Assembly (NCBI RefSeq): GCF_020921035.1
Contig: NC_063151.1
Coordinates: 34,974,934 to 35,038,933, forward strand
Origin: Rhodamnia argentea
Lineage: Eukaryota > Streptophyta > Magnoliopsida > Myrtales > Myrtaceae
Direction of reading: 5' to 3'
Length of the DNA stretch: 64,000 nucleotides
Shown here: positions 59,621 to 64,000 of the stretch, piece by piece
How the letters are laid out: each line of letters begins with the position of its first letter
Numbering within the stretch: the stretch's first letter is position 1
The notes under the pieces: model-generated
What the model was told of the DNA's origin: nothing
The model's input: the letters and a program-made list of their open reading frames with translations, nothing else
The model's database searches: none
Made by a program: the position numbers and the translations under genes

Positions 59621-59815
59621 AATTTTACAGACGGACGATACAAGTCGTCAATTCCTTGTCCTAAAATGCGTGCACAAAATGGAATATTCATCACCTGCAC
59701 ATTGAAGAACACAGAACATATTGCATGCATGCTTTGAGTCTAATTGTTTCTTAAGATATGTGATTAGCACATTCGATTTAAAGTAATTTTTACGAAATTT
59801 AATTGAAGTTTCATC

Positions 59816-59823
59816 TCTATAAA
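59816..59823 (+). promoter_or_regulatory. TATA box of LTP copy 1
   Basis: CTCTATAAATC, 88–95 bases upstream of the ATG. The identical element at about 63811–63820 precedes copy 2. Confidence 0.65.
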
Positions 59824-59910
59824 TCTCCCGTCACTCGCCTTGGCCACACAACACACACCCCCCACCTTCCTCTCCAGTCTCCTCTTTTCCCTCGCCTCCC
59901 TCTGAAGATC

Positions 59911-60222
59911 ATGGCCAGGCCATCCAATCGCTCCCCATCTCCACGCCTGCTTGTGGCAGCTCTCATGGCAGCGCTTGCGCTTCTCTCGCCGGATCGAGCC
60001 CCCGCAGCGGAAGCGGTGACATGCTCCATCAATGAGCTGAGCCCGTGCCTGTCCGCGATCACGTCGTCCGCGCCCCCGTCCGCTCTGTGCTGTAGCAAGC
60101 TGCGAGAGCAGAGGCCATGTCTCTGCGGGTACATCAGGGATCCGAATCTCCGACCGTACGCCACCTCTCCCAACGTCAAACGCGTCGCTAGCACCTGCGG
60201 CGTCGCGTACCCGACATGCTAG
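59911..60222 (+). CDS. type 2 non-specific lipid-transfer protein
   Basis: A single exon of 103 residues. A signal peptide of about 35 residues (hydrophobic LLVAALMAALALL, probable cut after AEA) precedes a mature 68-residue domain starting VTCSINELSPC. The eight cysteines are spaced C-x7-C-x13-CC-x8-C-x-C-x23-C-x6-C, exactly the type 2 nsLTP layout with the CLC motif. Such secreted, disulfide-tight helical proteins bind acyl lipids and sterols at the cell surface and in the wall. ATG 59911 starts the signal peptide; the frame is open further upstream but has no earlier ATG. It has its own TATA box and an AATAAA at about 60319. A second gene copy starts at 63927. Confidence 0.95.
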   Translation: MARPSNRSPSPRLLVAALMAALALLSPDRAPAAEAVTCSINELSPCLSAITSSAPPSALCCSKLREQRPCLCGYIRDPNLRPYATSPNVKRVASTCGVAYPTC

Positions 60223-60318
60223 TGTCCGGAACCTGGGAGCTCCCACGTTCAGACGCCGACGGAATACGAGGATAAGAATGAGCGTGGTAGTAGTCAAGTC
60301 ACTAGTTAAATCAGTTGC

Positions 60319-60324
60319 AATAAA
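60319..60324 (+). terminator. candidate polyadenylation signal of LTP copy 1
   Basis: AATAAA 97 bases after the stop codon. Confidence 0.5.
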
Positions 60325-60339
60325 GAAAGCAGCAAGATT

Positions 60340-61420
60340 GCTGGTAACATCATAAAGCAACGACATCATGATGTTGCCACGACCTATATAGTTGTGCCCT
60401 ATTAAGTCGAAGAGATTTACTCTTATTCAGTGTTCTACAGCTGCACTTCTCTTGAAATATTATAATTACCTCTGTCCACCGTCGTATTATCAATGAAATG
60501 ACTTCATCTAAATATCCTCTCTCTCTCTCTCTTTGTTTGTTTGTTTGTGTTGTAGATAGGATTGAACACCAATTTGGTAAGGCCTTCTGCGAATGAGTTC
60601 AGCATTTGGTTGGACCAAATTTGGGGCGATTTTCTTTTTGGTCCAAGGAAGATTTCCGTTTCGTACGAAAGGGAGATACAACACTTTGAATTAAAAAATA
60701 CGAATTTCATAAAGTAAATATGAAAAATGAATCAACTTGGAACAAAAACTCGTTCATTCTTCCAAGACGGATCTTTTATAGCATCGAAGCATGACCAGCG
60801 ACCGATCACCGACTCTCACATTATCATTAGTGATGAGCAGATTCCAAGAAATCCGTCTTCAGTAGTTACGATTTTTGCCAAAAGGTGATACGCACTTGTG
60901 TTCCATATCACCAGCACCATCACTATATGGAGACAATAACATCACCAATAGGTTGAAAAAGTACAAAGACGCCTTGTCATCAAATGAATCGGAGGCCGGC
61001 GATTGGTAAAATTTTATGCTGTTATCAAACGAACGCGTTTTTTTATTTAGAAATTCATTGAGGGAATAGAAATAGAAAAAATCCATTTTTGATGAGAAGT
61101 AAAGTTTAAAAAACAAACTGATTATCATTCGTGCTCTTGATATTTTGCAAATTTTCTTGTTTAACAGTTATGCTTCTAATTGTCTCGAAAATCATTATTG
61201 CCACAGTTTCAGTTGGAGAGATGTCTCTCTCTCTCTCTCTGTCCAGGTCAGGGACTGATAATGATGTCTAACGATTCAGATGCTTACTGATGTAAGAGGC
61301 TGCAAATGAGTGGCTTAGCACAGCTCTGCATGGCTTGGAAGATTGAATCAGGTTGACTCCAAGTCAAGAGTAGAAAACAAAATTTCTGCCGGCATTCGGG
61401 AAATTTCGTAAGCTTTACTG
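60340..61420. other. intergenic between duplicated blocks
   Basis: Holds a (CT)n–(TTTG)n microsatellite at 60516–60549. No gene recognised. Confidence 0.4.
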
Positions 61421-61499
61421 AGCCGCCTTCACATTAGGCATTCTTGCGTGGAAGAGTAAAAGCAAGTTGACTTCCTAGTCAAGAGCAGATCATAAGAAC

Positions 61500-62070
61500 G
61501 AGGAAAAATTTCATGATGGGCATAAAGTATCATTATTTTCTTAAATAATGACTTCAACTTAATCTTATTTTAAATAAAAATTTAAAGTGATCATGTCAAT
61601 CTCAAATAAGAGCCTAAAATGACCATAGCAATTTCAAAGGCCTTCACATTAGGCATTCTGCGACCGGACGAGAGTTGGCCTCGCTTGTGGCTAGTGAGGG
61701 TAGCCCTCACTGGTTGCTTTGAGGGCGGCCTCATCCAGCCCTCTTTGAGTATCGCAGGTGGCTGGCCATTGTCGGAGACCAACACCGGCTAACCGATGTC
61801 GGCAAAAAAGAAAACAAATGAAAAAAGGAACAACAAACAAAAATGGAAAAACATAAAAAAAATATGAAGAATGAAAATGTCCTTACTAGCCAGAAGGTTG
61901 TTTGAGACTATCATGCTCACTTCATATTCTTATTTGAAAAAAGGTCTACTTCATGCATTTATTTGAAAAAATGAGAGTACTTCAAGCTCCTATTTGAAAT
62001 AATATTCATTTCAGACCCTTATTTGAGAAAATGAGGACATTTTATGCTCTTATTTGAAAATTTTCCTAGA
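61500..62070. mobile_element. M4-type TIR element inserted in duplication copy 2
   Basis: It begins GGAAAAATTTCATG and ends GAAAATTTTCC, inverted. The arms carry repeated CTTATTTGAAA(A)AA and TACTTCA(TGC/AGC) units, and the core (61660–61800) is GC-rich with GTGGCTAGTGAGGG. Copy 1 at about 58095 keeps the uninterrupted site (CATAGGAACAATCCC). Confidence 0.6.
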
Positions 62071-62230
62071 AACAATCCCAATAGGTTTTTCTTTCGTGTA
62101 TTTTATCAATAGGAAGTTTCACGGCGGCGTGCGGCGGATTGAACACCTTTGGAGCTATTCTATCCTCCTAGCTCTCGGAAAACTTGCGAGGAATCGAATT
62201 GGCAAGTGCTGGTGGGCTGCTACTGTTAGT

Positions 62231-62730
62231 AGGGGTGAACGGTTCCATGTTCCGTATATGTCTCACGTGAAATCTTGAACCTATCTATCGGAACATGTTC
62301 ATCATTTTTTTTTTAACGTGGAACCTACCGGTCACAGGTTTTAGGGTCGGTTTCGGGTTCCACTAAGGTTTCACTTGCTTTCTTAATTGAACAATTGTTG
62401 TGAACCATCACCTCTAATGATCACCATTTGCTGCTATACTGATCACAACTCATATTTAGACGGATGAGTGAATATGAAATATTAACAATCTTAATAGTAA
62501 ATATCGCTGGAAAGGAAAGCTCACACTAGTGCTTCTAAACTACACGCTCATCATTGGACATCACGTATTACCGCAGAATCGCGTGAAGACGTATATCAAG
62601 AAAAACACACAAACATATTATAGATTATATGTTCCAGATTTCACTAGCCTAAAACTTACCGATCAGAACAAGTTCCCCAATTTTAGAATTTAAAATCTAC
62701 TACGCATATCTTGAAACCATCCTCACCGTA
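62231..62730. mobile_element. family T element inserted in duplication copy 2
   Basis: It starts AGGGGTGAACGGTTCC and ends in a decayed CCATCCTCACCGTA. It shares with 35776–36410 the words GGAACCTACCGGTCAC, CTCATCATTGGACATC and ATATCAAGAAAAA. Copy 1 near 58250 has the empty site (GCTGCTGCTGGAATTATTTCC). Confidence 0.6.
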
Positions 62731-63050
62731 TCTACTAGAATAATTTCCAAGTTTTCTGCTGGGTTCGAAGACAACCAAGTTCTGTCATGCGGCTGAAGTT
62801 AAAGTCGATTGCTGCATTATTTTGCCTGCCATGCATGTCCTAGTCCCCTCTCTCTCATCGACTTTATTTTGCCTGCCATGCATGTCGTAGTCCAAGTTCT
62901 GTCATTCGGCTGAAGTTAAAATCGTACAAAGGGGAGGTTTGAAAATTCTCTGGGACGACGACGGCGACGATGATGTTGCCATCAAGTCGTCGACGATGTT
63001 GCCATCAATTAAATTCTAGCGGCTTTCCATTTCATAGAGGAAATGAATCC

Positions 63051-63076
63051 TCTCTCTCTCTCTCTCTCTCTCTCTG
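63051..63076. repeat. (TC)n microsatellite
   Basis: Alternating TC; a shorter tract lies at the corresponding place of copy 1 (58560–58582). Confidence 0.8.
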
Positions 63077-63323
63077 TGCAAATCGAAGGGAGGTTTGATG
63101 CGACGGTCTCAGTGGAAATAAAGTTCCCACTGAGCGTGGAAAAATTTAGTTTTCATTTTTCTTTAGATTTGAAGTAGCGTGCCAAATGATCCTTCTTTGC
63201 TTTTTCCTTCCAATCACTCGTAATGAAAAATAAGCTCATCGAGTAATTTTAGATGATTGATGAGTGTGTGCACATGAAAATCCTTACAATTAACCAATGT
63301 CCTCTTAACTTTAGAACACACAA

Positions 63324-63339
63324 CCCCCCCCCCCCCCCC
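63324..63339. repeat. poly-C run of 16
   Basis: Sixteen consecutive C, followed by TT and nine A. The length is prone to sequencing error. Confidence 0.7.
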
Positions 63340-63809
63340 TTAAAAAAAAAATTAATGTCCTCTGACTAAGATTCAATTCATTCCACGCGTCAGCACATTG
63401 GAATTAACAAGACATAATAGAAACCCTAATTCGTTAGGACTCATCTTGATTTTGAAAACTCATGCATCAGATTTGCATGGTAACGAAAAAGAAATTCTAA
63501 TGATAGGAGGACTGATCATCTTTCGTCCTCCCTCTCTTTCCCTTCATGAATGTTAATTATACTATCGTGGTTCCCACGCCCGAAGCTGCCCCAGAAAACA
63601 CGGCGGTTATTAAGGAGCCTTAAAGATCAAGCACCGACAGAAATTCAACTCGAGGTCTACAAATGGAGGGTGGTCAATTCCTTGTACTAGAATGCCGAGC
63701 AAGCAAAACACGTTGCAAGCATGCAGCCATGCCCTTTAAGTCATTGTTTCTTGAATTTTATTATACGGTAATTCTTAGTAATTTATGAGATACTTGATTG
63801 AAGTGCCAT

Positions 63810-63820
63810 CTCTATAAATC
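63810..63820 (+). promoter_or_regulatory. TATA box of LTP copy 2
   Basis: CTCTATAAATC identical to copy 1, about 110 bases upstream of the ATG. Confidence 0.6.
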
Positions 63821-63926
63821 TCCTATCATATCACTCGCCATGGCCACCCAACATAGAACCTACTCCCCCTCCCTCCCCCACACCTACCTCTCCACTCTCC
63901 TTTCACTCGTTTCCCCTCTGAAGACC

Positions 63927-64000
63927 ATGACCAAGCCACCATCCATTCGCTCCCCATCTCCACGCTTGCTCGCGGCAGCTCTCGTGGCGACGGCGCTTGT
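63927..64000 (+). CDS. second type 2 nsLTP gene, 5' part only
   Basis: The frame opens MTKPPSIRSPSPRLLAAALV, close to MARPSNRSPSPRLLVAALM of the gene at 59911, and is cut by the window end within the signal peptide. It sits in the matching promoter context. Whether the mature domain is intact cannot be seen. Confidence 0.85.
   Translation, partial: MTKPPSIRSPSPRLLAAALVATAL

Larger units (their letters stand above)
58020..60330 (+). repeat. segmental tandem duplication, copy 1 (with LTP gene)
   Basis: Collinear words with 61425–64000: GGAAGGGTAAAGCAAGTTGA, AGAGCAGATCATAGGAAC, GAGGAAGTTTCCCGGC, TTCGGAGCTATTCC, TTTCCAAGTACTCTG, TCTCTATAAATCTCC and the LTP start. The unit carries promoter and gene. 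Confidence 0.85.
61425..64000 (+). repeat. segmental tandem duplication, copy 2 (runs off the window)
   Basis: Homologous in order to 58020–60330 but lengthened by two insertions (about 61500–62070 and 62231–62730). It includes the promoter and first codons of a second LTP gene. Confidence 0.85.

Overview
The window is nuclear DNA from a flowering plant. Genes are split by GT–AG introns, intergenic DNA is AT-rich and crowded with transposon remnants, and every recognisable protein is a plant family. The mix of families and repeats would suit a woody eudicot such as Eucalyptus or another Myrtaceae, but that is a guess. It is not a microbial system: I found no CRISPR array, operon or phage module.

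Layout. 1.2–5.1 kb (+): oxalyl-CoA decarboxylase / 2-hydroxyacyl-CoA lyase, two exons. 6.0–19.7 kb: repeat-rich DNA holding a decayed PIF/Harbinger transposon (about 6.8–10.5 kb), a SINE and several TIR elements with GC-rich cores. 19.7–21.8 kb (-): tandem CCCH zinc-finger protein with a 5'UTR intron. 22–26 kb: repeats. 26.4–26.8 kb (-): small protein of a plant family without a known function. 28–32 kb: MITE-like repeats and a Copia-type LTR fragment. 32.9–34.1 kb (-): type I MADS-box gene whose 5' exon and intron are a diverged duplicate of those of the CCCH gene. 35.4–36.4 kb: nested TIR elements. 36.8–38.6 kb (+): PB1-domain protein. 40.5–42.5 kb (-): WEB/PMI2-type coiled-coil protein of chloroplast photorelocation. 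44.6–46.3 kb: remnant of a gag-bearing LTR retrotransposon. 47.1–57.1 kb (+): 20-exon LisH/HEAT-repeat protein (RELCH homologue) with one U12-type AT–AC intron. 58.0–64.0 kb: tandem duplication of a block carrying a type 2 non-specific lipid-transfer protein gene; the second copy runs off the window end.

The genes do not form a pathway. From memory, the order CCCH – PMI2 – lipid-transfer protein resembles Arabidopsis chromosome 1 around At1g66810–At1g66850, which suggests conserved microsynteny. The observations most worth following are the shared promoter-proximal 5'UTR unit of the CCCH and MADS genes, the AT–AC intron needed to keep the RELCH frame open, and the duplicated LTP block, whose copies serve as empty sites for dating several transposon insertions.
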